DNA from: Acidobacteriota bacterium
GTDB lineage: Bacteria; Acidobacteriota; Vicinamibacteria; Vicinamibacterales; UBA2999
DNA length: 33,820 nucleotides
Direction: 5' to 3'
Assembly (NCBI GenBank): GCA_016190945.1
Contig: JACPPO010000023.1
Location: 1 to 33,820, forward strand
Position numbers and translations under genes: made by a program. Below the pieces are notes generated by a model. It was given only the letters and a program-made list of their open reading frames with translations. It was not told the DNA's origin and did not search any database. Every line of letters starts with the position of its first letter. Position 1 is the stretch's first letter. Below are positions 8,512-16,736 of this stretch, in pieces.

Positions 8512-9493
8512 TCCCTCCGCCGTTGTGGTCCGTTGGCATCGAGGCAAGCACCGGCACCGCCTTCCGTGCCATCTCGTAGTACTCGGGGCTGGCCTCCAAT
8601 CCGATGCTTCTGAGCCCGCAGGCAGCTGCGGCGGCAATTGTCGAACCACTACCCATGAATGGGTCGAGAATGATCCCCTCACCAAAGGGTAGGACAGCCC
8701 GGACAAGCTGGCGAAGGAATCTTTGCGGTTTCAGTGAAGGGTGTGGTGCCACATCCCGTTCCAGGCCACGAGCAGGCGAGGAATCAATCAAGTCCTTGAA
8801 GGGCTCGTCAGGCGAGATGCGCCGTAATCCGCCGGTCTTCCACGCCCGCAGATTGTCTTGCACGCGACCCTCGCAGGGCTTACGGAATATGCCCCACGGC
8901 TCATAGCAGGACTTTGGCATCACAGTGATATCGGCGAATTCCTCATGAGCATTCTTCGGCCGATCCCCGCCGCGGAGCGTGAACACGCGGCGAATCAGTT
9001 CGCCTCGTTTTTCGAAACCAGCTGCAATCATGGGCTCATAGACCAGATGTGATACAAGCGGATTCGTCGCAATGAAGACGTGTGCTCCAGGCACGAGAAG
9101 AGGAAAAGCGGCCTCTGCGAACCGTTTAAAGAACACTCGGAGATCAGCGCGATCCTTCTCCGTGAGGACGGTGAAGCGGGGAAGCGGGCTTCGTTGACAA
9201 CCGTCAAACGAAGGGGGGATACGCCAGACGCCGCCGCGCCCGGTTTTCATCTTGGCGAGTTCGCCGGCTCGATATTCGATCAGGCCGTACGGCGGGTCGG
9301 TCACGACCGCGTGGATGCTGCGTCGCTTGGCGTTCTCAAGCCATTCAAATGCGTCGGTCCTGACAAGGTCCCATTTCCCAAGCTTCTTCGTGGGCGCAAC
9401 AGCCGAGAGCGTTGTCAGTTTGCCGGCGGGCTGCAAGAGCATGTGGGTCAACGACAGCTGCTTAGCGATGCGGGCTCGCACACCAGCCAGCAT
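8495..9493 (-). CDS. Type II DNA methyltransferase (N6-adenine or N4-cytosine, beta class)
   Basis: The modification enzyme transfers a methyl group from S-adenosylmethionine to the host site and protects it from the partner nuclease. With the start at 9493 it has 332 residues. The catalytic motif IV, TDPPYGL (D66-Y69), comes before the AdoMet-binding motif I, DPFMGSGST (from D277), and HPSLKPQRFLRQL precedes motif I; this order defines the beta class. DPPY is more common in adenine enzymes, but N4-cytosine cannot be excluded. The region between (about 75-110) carries a PPSFDGCQRSPLPRF segment. The start is uncertain: the frame is open to 9652, and 9442 is another candidate. TATAGT at about 12 nt before 9493 favours that start. 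The endonuclease overlaps the 3' end. The 224 bp upstream (9494-9717) hold no convincing gene. Confidence 0.85.
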   Translation of the reverse strand: MLAGVRARIAKQLSLTHMLLQPAGKLTTLSAVAPTKKLGKWDLVRTDAFEWLENAKRRSIHAVVTDPPYGLIEYRAGELAKMKTGRGGVWRIPPSFDGCQRSPLPRFTVLTEKDRADLRVFFKRFAEAAFPLLVPGAHVFIATNPLVSHLVYEPMIAAGFEKRGELIRRVFTLRGGDRPKNAHEEFADITVMPKSCYEPWGIFRKPCEGRVQDNLRAWKTGGLRRISPDEPFKDLIDSSPARGLERDVAPHPSLKPQRFLRQLVRAVLPFGEGIILDPFMGSGSTIAAAAACGLRSIGLEASPEYYEMARKAVPVLASMPTDHNGGGNGSSR

Positions 9494-9717
9494 GCAAGCG
9501 CGATGACTATAGCATGGCCACCGAAGTACCACCGATGCGTCGGTCCTCCACTGAGGGGCTCGCACGACAAGAGTGCAATTTCTCCGATTCACATGATGGC
9601 AAGAGGTAGTAAATCTCGCCATGGCTGACGGCGCCTCAGTTTTAAACCTCACAGGGGTCTCATACTGGGCAGGGGGGCAGTCGTAGAACCGTGGCGCGTC
9701 GTACCCACCGCGGAAGA

Positions 9718-11676
9718 TCAGCGGGGCAGGAGGAACAGGACGTCCGGGCCTTCCCGGAATATCTCCATGGCGCCTGCGCGTCGAAGGAGCGCCGAGGTGT
9801 CTGCGCCCTCGGTGTCGAGGTACGCGCCTTCGTGGACGATCGCGTGCGTCGCACCGCTGGCCCGCAGGGCCCGCAGCGACACCTCGGGATGGCGTCCCAT
9901 CTCCGAGAGCGCCGCGGCGAGTTGGCCGTACTGCGGCGGGAAGAAGCCGCTGTACCCGTTGAGCACGGGACGCCAGTGGACGGTTGAGTAATACATCGCG
10001 CGCAAATCGTAGTCAGGCTGGCCGATCGGCAATTCCACGACCACGCTGTCCGGCGGCTGCCGCGCCATCTCCCGGTAGACGGCGGGCGCTCGCGCCGGGC
10101 GATACAGCCGCGCCTCCGGCGTGGTGAAGCCGCGCAGCGGCGTCATGCCGTTGACCGTGAAAGGGATGTGAGTCGCTTCGAGGAAAAACATGATGCCAGC
10201 CAGGAACAGCGCCACCCGCCCGGCTCGATACCGTGCAGCCGCCTGCGCGCCGTATCCCGCGAGCACGGCCAGCATGAACGCGACAATCATCGCGAAGCGA
10301 GCGGGTACCCGCAGGCCTTCGAAGCCTGGAACGTACTCGTACAGGAGCCGGTAAGGGGCGGCGATCTCGATCGGCCGCCCGCCCGACTGCGGCAACGGAC
10401 CGAGCGAGAGCCACAGCGCGGCGGCCAGGCCAAGCACAAAGACGCCGCGTTCCCGCATGAACGCCTGAAACCTCGTTCTGACCGGCGGTGACACGATCAA
10501 CAGGAGACTCAGCGCGACCCCGGCGCGCAGCAGCAGCTGGTTGATGTTGCTCATGCGAAGCACGAACCATCCCGCGTCAAGCGTGATGCGCCGCCGCATG
10601 AGTACCGACGCGGCGGCCACACCGTGCCCGATGGCCAGGGCGGCGAGGAGCCAGGTAACAGGCCGTGCGTAAGACGGCGTGCCCCACGCAAAGGACATCA
10701 CCCCCACTATCGCGAGCAGAACCGGAATGATTCCCGGAAACAGCTGACCCTCCGGCTTGGGGAACCCCTGCAGAATGCCGCCCCATACGTGCTGCTCGCT
10801 GAACGCCGTTGAGTACGAGAAGACGTCAGCCGAGAACCGCGAGACCTCGGCCAACGGACGCGAGGCCTGCCACAGCTCGCGCAGCGCGGCGTAGGGCAAC
10901 AGAAACGGCGCTGTCGCGGCCGCCGCGAGCAGGCCAGCGCACGATAGTTCCACCCAGGTGCGGCAGTCGTGCCAGAGACTCCGCCGCCAGATTTCCCACA
11001 ATACGAAGGCGGCGGCAAACGGCGCGAAATACAGCAGGTAAGCGCCGGTTGACAAATTCTGGAGCACGAGCGCCAGTGCGGCGCCTCCCAGTGGCCGGAG
11101 GCGCCGGCTGTTGAAATATCGCGTGAGGCCGTAGACGACGAACGGCATCCACTGCGATGAAAGCACCTGCACGTGCGAAGACTGGGGCACACGGTAGGGC
11201 GCAAACGCGAACATGAGACCGGCCGCGAAGGCGGCCATCGTATTGCCGGTCAGCTCGCGCACGAGCAGATACATGCCGAATCCGGAGAGCACGAACGTGG
11301 AAAGGAACAGGAGGTTGTAGGAGAGGATGGGGTTCCCGCTGAGGAGGTAGACGGGAAAGACTTGCAGCGCCTGTGCGATCAGGTGATCGGAATAAGCAAG
11401 CGTCAGCGGCGCCGGATAAAAGATATTGGCATCGAAGAATGTCGCGATCCGTGAGATGTCGCCGCCAAGGATGCCGAGGATCTGCTCGCAGTCCCAGGTA
11501 AGAATCCACATATTGAGCACTGGGTCGCCAAGATCCCAGGCGACATCCCGGCCCAGACCCTTGGCGAGCGGCCAGGTGGCGACGAGGGTAAGGACGAGGT
11601 AGGCGGCCAGCGCCGACTTCGTGGAGGTCGGGTCGCTTGGCGACCCGCCGCCCAAGGGACGCGCAGCGCGCCGCAT
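9718..11676 (-). CDS. Polytopic membrane protein, GT-C glycosyltransferase-like
   Basis: The 652-residue protein has a short Pro/Gly-rich cytoplasmic start followed by about ten hydrophobic helices (beginning ALAAYLVLTLVATWPLAKG), then a soluble C-terminal part with VVVELPIGQPDYDLRAMYYST and WRPVLNGYSGFFP. An early loop reads AWDLGDPVLNMWILTWD, and FYPAPLTLAYSDHLIAQAL follows. This arrangement is like lipid-linked-sugar glycosyltransferases of the GT-C fold (acidic residues in the first periplasmic loop), but I cannot assign donor or acceptor. Translation starts at the ATG at 11676, which shares bases with the AI-2E stop codon (TAATG), so it is coupled to the upstream permease gene. Frames opening further upstream to 12096 lie inside the permease and were rejected. 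A REP-like palindrome lies in the first 50 bp. Confidence 0.68.
   Translation of the reverse strand: MRRAARPLGGGSPSDPTSTKSALAAYLVLTLVATWPLAKGLGRDVAWDLGDPVLNMWILTWDCEQILGILGGDISRIATFFDANIFYPAPLTLAYSDHLIAQALQVFPVYLLSGNPILSYNLLFLSTFVLSGFGMYLLVRELTGNTMAAFAAGLMFAFAPYRVPQSSHVQVLSSQWMPFVVYGLTRYFNSRRLRPLGGAALALVLQNLSTGAYLLYFAPFAAAFVLWEIWRRSLWHDCRTWVELSCAGLLAAAATAPFLLPYAALRELWQASRPLAEVSRFSADVFSYSTAFSEQHVWGGILQGFPKPEGQLFPGIIPVLLAIVGVMSFAWGTPSYARPVTWLLAALAIGHGVAAASVLMRRRITLDAGWFVLRMSNINQLLLRAGVALSLLLIVSPPVRTRFQAFMRERGVFVLGLAAALWLSLGPLPQSGGRPIEIAAPYRLLYEYVPGFEGLRVPARFAMIVAFMLAVLAGYGAQAAARYRAGRVALFLAGIMFFLEATHIPFTVNGMTPLRGFTTPEARLYRPARAPAVYREMARQPPDSVVVELPIGQPDYDLRAMYYSTVHWRPVLNGYSGFFPPQYGQLAAALSEMGRHPEVSLRALRASGATHAIVHEGAYLDTEGADTSALLRRAGAMEIFREGPDVLFLLPR
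11629..11647. repeat. Palindrome, copy 2 of the GGGTCGC-nnn-GCGACCC repeat
   Basis: CGGGTCGC, TTG and GCGACCCG form an 8-bp perfect stem in the 5' coding region of the GT-C-like gene, where it encodes part of GGSPSDPT before the first membrane helix. The minus strand reading matches the M1 copy over the stem and the flanking GAC. Confidence 0.6.
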
Positions 11677-12719
11677 TACTCCGGCGAGGCCTCCACGACC
11701 AGCTCTTCGACGATCACCTGAAGAATGGCCACCGTCGGGATCGCAAGGATGGCCCCGACAATCCCGAGGAGCGTTCCGCCGAAGAGCAGCGCCACGATGA
11801 CGGCGGCGGCGCTGACGCCGACCTGCCGCTCCATCACCTTGGGGACGAGCACGTGGTTTTCCAACTGCTGCTGCACGAAGAAGAACACCGCCACCCCCAG
11901 CGCAAGCGCCGGTGACACGGTGAAGGCGACCGCGATCGCCGGAACGGCCGCCAGGAGCGGTCCCACGATCGGAATCATCTCGCCGATGCCCGCAATCAAG
12001 GCGAGCACGTAGAAGTACGGCACCCCCATGAGAAAGAGACCGAGCGCCGCCGTGCCACCGATGATCCCCGCCAGGAGCAGCTGGCCGCCGAGCCACGCGC
12101 TCACTTTGGTCGAGACGCGGCGGCAGGCGTCCTCGACGCGCGGCCGCTCAGGGTGAGGGAACAACCGCAAGAAGGCGCGCACGAAATTCTCGGCATCGAC
12201 CATCAAGTAGAAGGCAAGGATGAGAATCGTCATCAGGCCGAAGACGCCGCCGATAAATCCCCAGACCGCCGCCACCAGCGTGCCGACGGCATCGGAGCTG
12301 CTGCCGACGGGCGCCCGTTCCACGGCTTCGAGGAAAGACAGCTCGCGGCCGAGAAGGCCCCTATCGATCAGCCACTGCTGCGCCCGGTGCACCATGTCCG
12401 GGAGCGCGGACCAGAGTTCGCGCGCCTGCGCGACAAGCGGAGGAATTACCAGCACGCCCACGCCCACCAGGAATGCCAGAAGGCACAGGTAGATGATCAG
12501 GATCGCCACCCATCGAGGGAGGCGCCTCGCACCGGGCAGTCTCCGACGCTCGATCGCGGCCACTAGCGGCGCCAGGCCAATCGCGACCAGTGCGCTCATG
12601 TAGATGAGCAGCAACACGCCGCGAACGAGGTACATCGTCCAGGCAATCGCGACCGTAAGCACAAGGCCGACGAGCGCGTACCGGATCAGGGCGCGAGGAG
12701 TGTCGGTTGTGGAGGGCAC
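11676..12719 (-). CDS. AI-2E family (PerM/YdiK-like) membrane permease
   Basis: This 347-residue inner-membrane protein has the family layout: two to three helices at the N-terminus (ALVGLVLTVAIAWTMYLV, GVLLLIYMSALVAIGLAPLV), a third after RRLPRWVAILIIYL, a soluble middle part, and a C-terminal helix cluster with GVPYFYVLALIAGIGEMIPIVGPLLAAVPA, the most conserved signature. Members export small molecules or ions, and only some act on autoinducer-2, so the substrate is open. The GTG at 12719, 4 nt after the aminotransferase stop, is chosen because upstream codons overlap that gene and no ATG occurs before the first helix. The stop overlaps the ATG of the GT-C-like gene. The three genes therefore form one tightly packed transcription unit. 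Confidence 0.88.
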   Translation of the reverse strand: MPSTTDTPRALIRYALVGLVLTVAIAWTMYLVRGVLLLIYMSALVAIGLAPLVAAIERRRLPGARRLPRWVAILIIYLCLLAFLVGVGVLVIPPLVAQARELWSALPDMVHRAQQWLIDRGLLGRELSFLEAVERAPVGSSSDAVGTLVAAVWGFIGGVFGLMTILILAFYLMVDAENFVRAFLRLFPHPERPRVEDACRRVSTKVSAWLGGQLLLAGIIGGTAALGLFLMGVPYFYVLALIAGIGEMIPIVGPLLAAVPAIAVAFTVSPALALGVAVFFFVQQQLENHVLVPKVMERQVGVSAAAVIVALLFGGTLLGIVGAILAIPTVAILQVIVEELVVEASPE

Positions 12720-12723
12720 GGCG

Positions 12724-13947
12724 TCAGCCGGCTCGTTCGAGGTAATCCCGGGTAAAGGCGCCGATGTCAGCGTAGATTTTCGAAAGTTCGGCGGGGTCGG
12801 CAAGAAAGACGATGCGGAACGTTCCCTGTTCGGCGGGCATGCCGAAGCCGGATCCGTACACACAGAGGATACCGGTGGCTCTCAACAGCGCCAGCACGTA
12901 GTCTTCGTCTGTCCGTCCCGGAGGGAGCGACACGAATGGCATGGCGTAAAATGCCGCGCGCGGCGGCACGCAGCGCATGCCGGGAATCGCGTTAAGCGCC
13001 TGGGCGGTGATGCGGGCGCGATCCGCCAGCGCCCGACGGAAGACCGCCTGATACGACCGGTCGCCTGTCAGCGCCGCGGTCACCGCGTACTGCATCGGGC
13101 CCGGGCTGCACAGACGGCCGTCGGCCAGCTTCTTGACGGCCGCCAGTACGCCATCCAGCCGCGGCGTGGCACCGACCACCATCCAGCCGGTCCGCCATCC
13201 GGGTGCGAGGTACGCCTTGGAGAGACTCGAGAGCGAGATAATCGGCGCGTCCGGCTCGAGCGTGGCGAGCAGCGGGACGGCGCCCTCGAACCCCAGCTCC
13301 GCGTAGACCTCGTCGGCGAGGATCGTCAGGCCGTGCTGCTCGGCCACATCGATCAACGCGCGACGGATTGACGCGGGATACACCGCGCCGGTCGGGTTGT
13401 TCGGATCGATCACCACGAGCACGCGCGTTCGAGGCGTCACGAGGCTGCGCAGATGTTCGATATCAGGAAGCCACCCGCGCGCCGGATCGGTGCGGTAGTA
13501 CCGAGGCCGCGCGTTGACCTTCGCGAGCACGGCCGTGTACATGGGGTAGGTTGGCGTGGGCACCAGCACGTCATCGCCCTCATTCACCAGCGCGTTGAGC
13601 GCGATGTCGATACCTTCCGATGTTCCCGTTGTGATGAGCACACGGTCGGCAGACACGGACACTCCCCCCCGTGCACAATCGGCCGCCACCGCCTCGCGCG
13701 CCTCGGGAATCCCGGGCGAGGGCAAATAGCCGTTGTGGCCGTCCCGCATGGCACGCTGCGCCGCCTCGATCAGATGCGGAGGCGTCTGAAATCCAAACGC
13801 CACCGGATCGCCGATATTCAGGTAGCGGACGCGCAGGCCGCTTGCCTCGACCGCCTGCGCTTCCGCCACGATATTGCGAATGGCATAGGAAAATCGGCGG
13901 ACCCGGGCCGCGACTGGGATCGGACGCGCCATTTTCGAGGTGGGCAT
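12724..13947 (-). CDS. Class I PLP-dependent aminotransferase (alanine aminotransferase-like)
   Basis: The 407-residue enzyme is a fold-type I aminotransferase moving an amino group between an amino acid and a 2-oxo acid. Key residues are present: the GDP loop in YLNIGDPVAFGF, HNGYLPSPGIPEAREA (substrate loop), N184 in DPNNPTGAVYP, D212 in LADEVYAEL, the PLP lysine K244 in SSLSKAYLAPGWRTGW, and R252. The sequence resembles AlaA/AlaT-type alanine or aspartate-family enzymes more than histidinol-phosphate enzymes. The start at 13947 is chosen because a TGTAAGAT octamer ends 8 nt upstream; ATG at 13932 is an alternative. The open frame continues to 14463 but that part is antisense to the VWA gene and is not coding. 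The gene leads the aminotransferase - permease - GT-C unit. Confidence 0.88.
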   Translation of the reverse strand: MPTSKMARPIPVAARVRRFSYAIRNIVAEAQAVEASGLRVRYLNIGDPVAFGFQTPPHLIEAAQRAMRDGHNGYLPSPGIPEAREAVAADCARGGVSVSADRVLITTGTSEGIDIALNALVNEGDDVLVPTPTYPMYTAVLAKVNARPRYYRTDPARGWLPDIEHLRSLVTPRTRVLVVIDPNNPTGAVYPASIRRALIDVAEQHGLTILADEVYAELGFEGAVPLLATLEPDAPIISLSSLSKAYLAPGWRTGWMVVGATPRLDGVLAAVKKLADGRLCSPGPMQYAVTAALTGDRSYQAVFRRALADRARITAQALNAIPGMRCVPPRAAFYAMPFVSLPPGRTDEDYVLALLRATGILCVYGSGFGMPAEQGTFRIVFLADPAELSKIYADIGAFTRDYLERAG

Positions 13948-13955
13948 TTTTGTCC

Positions 13956-13963
13956 ATCTTACA
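13956..13963 (-). promoter_or_regulatory. Extended -10 TGTAAGAT of the aminotransferase unit
   Basis: TGTAAGAT on the minus strand ends 8 nt before the ATG at 13947, so the transcript would have almost no leader. The identical octamer occurs on the plus strand at 14020-14027, serving the divergent gene. Confidence 0.45.
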
Positions 13964-14019
13964 CGGCGACTCTGCGCCTTCCCGATTGCGGTTTGTGGCA
14001 CGGGCGCACGGCTTCCTGA

Positions 14020-14032
14020 TGTAAGATTTACA
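14020..14032 (+). promoter_or_regulatory. TGTAAGATTTACA palindrome: extended -10 and possible operator of the VWA gene
   Basis: TGTAA-GAT-TTACA is a perfect 5-bp inverted repeat with a 3-bp spacer in the 193-bp divergent gap. Its first eight bases repeat the aminotransferase -10. It could set a transcript start near 14034 with a leader of about 105 nt, or bind a dimeric regulator. No clear -35 is seen. Confidence 0.35.
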
Positions 14033-14140
14033 CCACTCTTCTCGGCGTGCGAACCCCGCGATAGCGACAATCCCCGTAAATAGCCGTGTTTTCGGGGGCA
14101 AGTCCTCTGGCAGGCCCATTGATTAGAGAGTGCTCGTGTG

Positions 14141-15112
14141 ATGCGGCGTGCGGCTGTTTCCCTCGCGATGACCGCGGCGCTCCCGTGGACCCAGCTGGGC
14201 CACGTGTGCGCGCAGACGACCTCGACGGTACGGGACCGCCAGGCACCGGCGATCACGTTTAGGGCGGGCGTCGAAGTCGTCACGCTCGCCGCGGCGGTCC
14301 GCGACCGGCGGGGACGTGTCGTCCGCGGTCTGACGCAGTCTGACTTCCAGGTCCTCGACACGGACATCGCGCGCGATATCCGCGACTTCCATGCAGGCGA
14401 CGCACCGATCAGCTTGGCTGTCCTGCTCGACATCAGCGGTAGCATGGCCGTTGGCGGCAACATCGATCGCGCGCGTCACGCCGTTGCCGTCGCGATGGGC
14501 ATGCTGAACTCCGGCGACGATGAGGCGGCGCTGTTCACCTTCGATGCAAGACTGCAGGAAGTCGTGCCGTTTACGAAGGATCTGGATGCCGTCAGGCGTG
14601 TCAGCCTCGAGGGACGACCCTGGGGCATCACCTCGCTGTATGACGCCGTTGCGGCCGCTGCCGGCAACGTCGCCGAGCGCGTCAATCGGCATCGCGCGCT
14701 GCTGGTGATCACGGACGGCGTCGATACCGGCAGCCGCCTGAGCGCGCCCGAAGTGTCGGGGATCGCGAGCTCGATTGACGTGCCCGTCCACGTGCTGACC
14801 GTCGTTACCCCACTGGACCACCCCGGCGGCGAGTTTGCGGTGCTCGCGACCGACGGGGCAACATCCGATATCGGGACCCTGGCCGACCTGGCGCGCTGGA
14901 CGGGCGGCGACATGAAGGTGGCGAGCGTGCCAGCGCATACGGTGGAAGCGATTCGCGGTTTGTTCGCGGAGCTGCGGTATCAGTACCTAATCACGTTCGA
15001 GCCCGGCACGCGTCCCGGGTGGCACCCGCTCGAGGTTCGCACCCGGAACAAGAATCTGACCGTCCACGCGCGAAGCGGGTACATATCCGGCCCGGCGCGA
15101 TCGGAAAACTAA
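14141..15112 (+). CDS. Secreted VWA-domain protein of the 'VWFA-related Acidobacterial domain' type
   Basis: The 323-residue protein has an N-terminal signal peptide (1-24, ending HVCAQ), a short beta-rich segment with VVTLAAAVRDRRGRVVRGLTQ followed by DFQVLD (the hallmark of this Acidobacteria-rich family), and a von Willebrand A domain. The metal-ion-dependent adhesion site is intact: D97, S99 and S101 in LLDISGSM, with later T and D positions in GITSLYDAV and VITDGVD. The C-terminus YLITFEPGTRPGWHPLEVR is also typical. Such proteins are exported and are thought to bind partners through a divalent metal; no substrate is known. The ATG at 14141 is used; a GTG directly before it is an alternative. 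AGAGAG upstream may serve as a weak ribosome binding site. The OmpA-like gene follows after 30 nt. Confidence 0.88.
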   Translation: MRRAAVSLAMTAALPWTQLGHVCAQTTSTVRDRQAPAITFRAGVEVVTLAAAVRDRRGRVVRGLTQSDFQVLDTDIARDIRDFHAGDAPISLAVLLDISGSMAVGGNIDRARHAVAVAMGMLNSGDDEAALFTFDARLQEVVPFTKDLDAVRRVSLEGRPWGITSLYDAVAAAAGNVAERVNRHRALLVITDGVDTGSRLSAPEVSGIASSIDVPVHVLTVVTPLDHPGGEFAVLATDGATSDIGTLADLARWTGGDMKVASVPAHTVEAIRGLFAELRYQYLITFEPGTRPGWHPLEVRTRNKNLTVHARSGYISGPARSEN

Positions 15113-15142
15113 GGCATTATGAGGAACGAGGAGAGAAGCATC

Positions 15143-15829
15143 ATGCGTAAGAGTTTGCTAGCAGCATCGATCATTGCGTTAAGCGTGGCCGTCGCTCCCG
15201 CGTGCGCCACGAAAGGATTCGTGCGGGAGGAGGTCGGCACCGTCAACACGAAGGTCGACACCCTGGGCAGCACCGTCGAGCAGACGCAGCAGCGCGTGGG
15301 GCAGAACGAGGCCCGCATCGGCGCGGTCGACCAGAAGGCGGAAGCCGCAGGCAAGTCGGCGGCTGATGCGCGAGCGGCCGCGACCGACGCGCGCGGCGCT
15401 GCTGATAAGGCGGCGGCCGCGGCCAACGCCGTCGGCGGGCGGGTCGATGAGGTCGTCGCCGCGACGCGAAAGCTCGTATACCAAGTGACCCTCAGCGAGG
15501 ATCAAGGCAACTTCACGTTTGGCGGGGCGGTTCTGCCGGACGCGGCGAAGGCTCGATTGGACCAGGTGATCGGTCAGCTGAAGACGAATCCGCAGAACGT
15601 GTACATCGAGATCGAGGGACACACGGATAACGTGGGACCGACCGAGCTGAACGAACAACTGGGCCTCGAGCGCGCCGAGTCGGTGAAGCGGTATCTGTAC
15701 GAGCAGCACCAGGTGCCGCTCCACAAGATCAACGTCATCAGCTACGGCGAGGAAAAGCCGGTGGCGCCGAATAACACGCGGGATGGCCGCGCGCGGAACC
15801 GGCGCGTGGTGGTGAGAGTCCTGTCGTAG
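15143..15829 (+). CDS. OmpA-family peptidoglycan-binding protein with coiled-coil stalk
   Basis: The 228-residue protein has a signal sequence, then an Ala/Gln/Asp-rich helical stretch (about 30-110) with heptad-like spacing, and a C-terminal OmpA domain (about 118-228). The domain has GHTDNVGPTELNEQLGLERA, where D162 and R177, 15 residues apart, match the residues that hold diaminopimelate in peptidoglycan, and ends GRARNRRVVVRVL. C21 in VAPACATKG might be a lipidation site, but the -3 position is Ala rather than Leu, so lipoprotein status is doubtful. The role would be to tie the envelope to the cell wall. The ATG at 15143 has GAGGAGAG 7 nt upstream, better than the ATG at 15119. It is probably co-transcribed with the VWA gene. 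Confidence 0.85.
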   Translation: MRKSLLAASIIALSVAVAPACATKGFVREEVGTVNTKVDTLGSTVEQTQQRVGQNEARIGAVDQKAEAAGKSAADARAAATDARGAADKAAAAANAVGGRVDEVVAATRKLVYQVTLSEDQGNFTFGGAVLPDAAKARLDQVIGQLKTNPQNVYIEIEGHTDNVGPTELNEQLGLERAESVKRYLYEQHQVPLHKINVISYGEEKPVAPNNTRDGRARNRRVVVRVLS

Positions 15830-15836
15830 ATTGGAA

Positions 15837-15852
15837 CAGGCCTCGGGGCCTG
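15837..15852 (+). terminator. Hairpin after the OmpA-like gene
   Basis: CAGGCC-TCGG-GGCCTG forms a perfect 6-bp stem with a tetraloop 8 nt after the stop codon. No T-tract follows. The rest of the gap to 15993 shows no gene I can support. Confidence 0.35.
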
Positions 15853-15993
15853 GGCGACCTGGATGCGATAGAGCTGGTGATACCGGGTGCGGACGGCCTC
15901 GATCCGGGTCGGCCGATCGCGATCGCCTCGTCAATCAGCTGCGGGTCTATCGGCTGAGCGCGCCGTCCGCGCCCGGATAGACTGTTGGCCCGT

Positions 15994-16734
15994 ATGGAAT
16001 TAGGCGGTCGTGTGGCGCTGGTGACCGGCGGGAAGCGCATCGGCGCCGTCGTAGCGACGGAGCTGGCACGCCGCGGGGCGGATGTGGCCCTCGTCTACCG
16101 CGCGTCTCGTACCGAGGCGGAGGAAACCGCGGCGGCAATCCGCGCGCTCGGCCGGCGCGCGGCTGTACTCCGCGCGGACCTCGCCGCGCCAGACGCGGCC
16201 GAGCGCGCGGTCGAGGAAACGGTCGGGCAGCTTGGACGGCTCGATGTGCTCGTCAACATGGCCTCCATGTACCAGATGAAGTCCTTTGACGAGCTGGCCG
16301 TGGCGGACTGGGACGCGCAGATGGCGGTTGACCTGCGCGCGGCCTGGCTCTGCGCGCGCGCGGCGGTCCCTCACATGCGTCGCGTGCGCGGAGGGCGCAT
16401 CGTGAATTTTTCGGACTGGATGGCGCGCAGCGGCCGGCCGCGGTACCGCGGCTACCTCCCGTACTACGTGGCAAAAGCAGGAATCGTCGCGCTGACCGAA
16501 GCGCTGGCGTTTGAGCTCGCGTCAGACCAGATTCTCGTCAACGCGGTGGCGCCGGGACCAATCGTGGCGCCCGAAGGGACGTCGGACGAGGAGTTCGCTC
16601 AAGTGGAGCGCGCAACGCCCCTGGGCCGCTGGGGCGGCGAGATTGAGATCGCCAAGGCCGTCGTGGCGCTGGTCGAAAGTGATTTCATGACCGGCGAGAC
16701 CGTCCGCGTGGACGGAGGCAGGCATCTGAAATAG
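15994..16734 (+). CDS. Short-chain dehydrogenase/reductase, pteridine-reductase-like
   Basis: The 246-residue Rossmann-fold NAD(P)H oxidoreductase has a cofactor loop VTGGKRIGAVVA, where the R-I-G ending is characteristic of pteridine reductases rather than the common TGxxxGIG; the loop seems one residue short. R37 in VYRASRT suggests NADP(H). VLVNMASMYQ replaces NNAG, as in pterin reductases. The active site has Y157 and K161 (YYVAK), while D141 in VNFSDWMA takes the place often held by Ser, as in PTR1/FolM-type enzymes. The C-terminus GETVRVDGGRHL is standard. The likely reaction is reduction of a dihydropterin or dihydrofolate, but a general 3-oxoacyl or sugar substrate cannot be excluded. 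The start at ATG 15994 is used; a TTG lies at 15985. The gene converges with the MTHFR-like gene, leaving 2 bp between stops. Confidence 0.75.
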   Translation: MELGGRVALVTGGKRIGAVVATELARRGADVALVYRASRTEAEETAAAIRALGRRAAVLRADLAAPDAAERAVEETVGQLGRLDVLVNMASMYQMKSFDELAVADWDAQMAVDLRAAWLCARAAVPHMRRVRGGRIVNFSDWMARSGRPRYRGYLPYYVAKAGIVALTEALAFELASDQILVNAVAPGPIVAPEGTSDEEFAQVERATPLGRWGGEIEIAKAVVALVESDFMTGETVRVDGGRHLK

Positions 16735-16736
16735 CG

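Noticed and set aside
8512-8706. N-terminal extension of the endonuclease frame
   Set aside because: It overlaps the coding region of methyltransferase motif I; the ATG at 8511 with GGAGGG upstream is a better start.
11677-12096. N-terminal extension of the GT-C-like frame
   Set aside because: It overlaps the AI-2E gene in another frame and is Arg/Gly-rich without helices; the TAATG junction gives a natural start.
13948-14463. N-terminal extension of the aminotransferase frame
   Set aside because: It lies antisense to the VWA gene, adds about 172 residues absent from this enzyme family, and the promoter-like octamer sits inside it.
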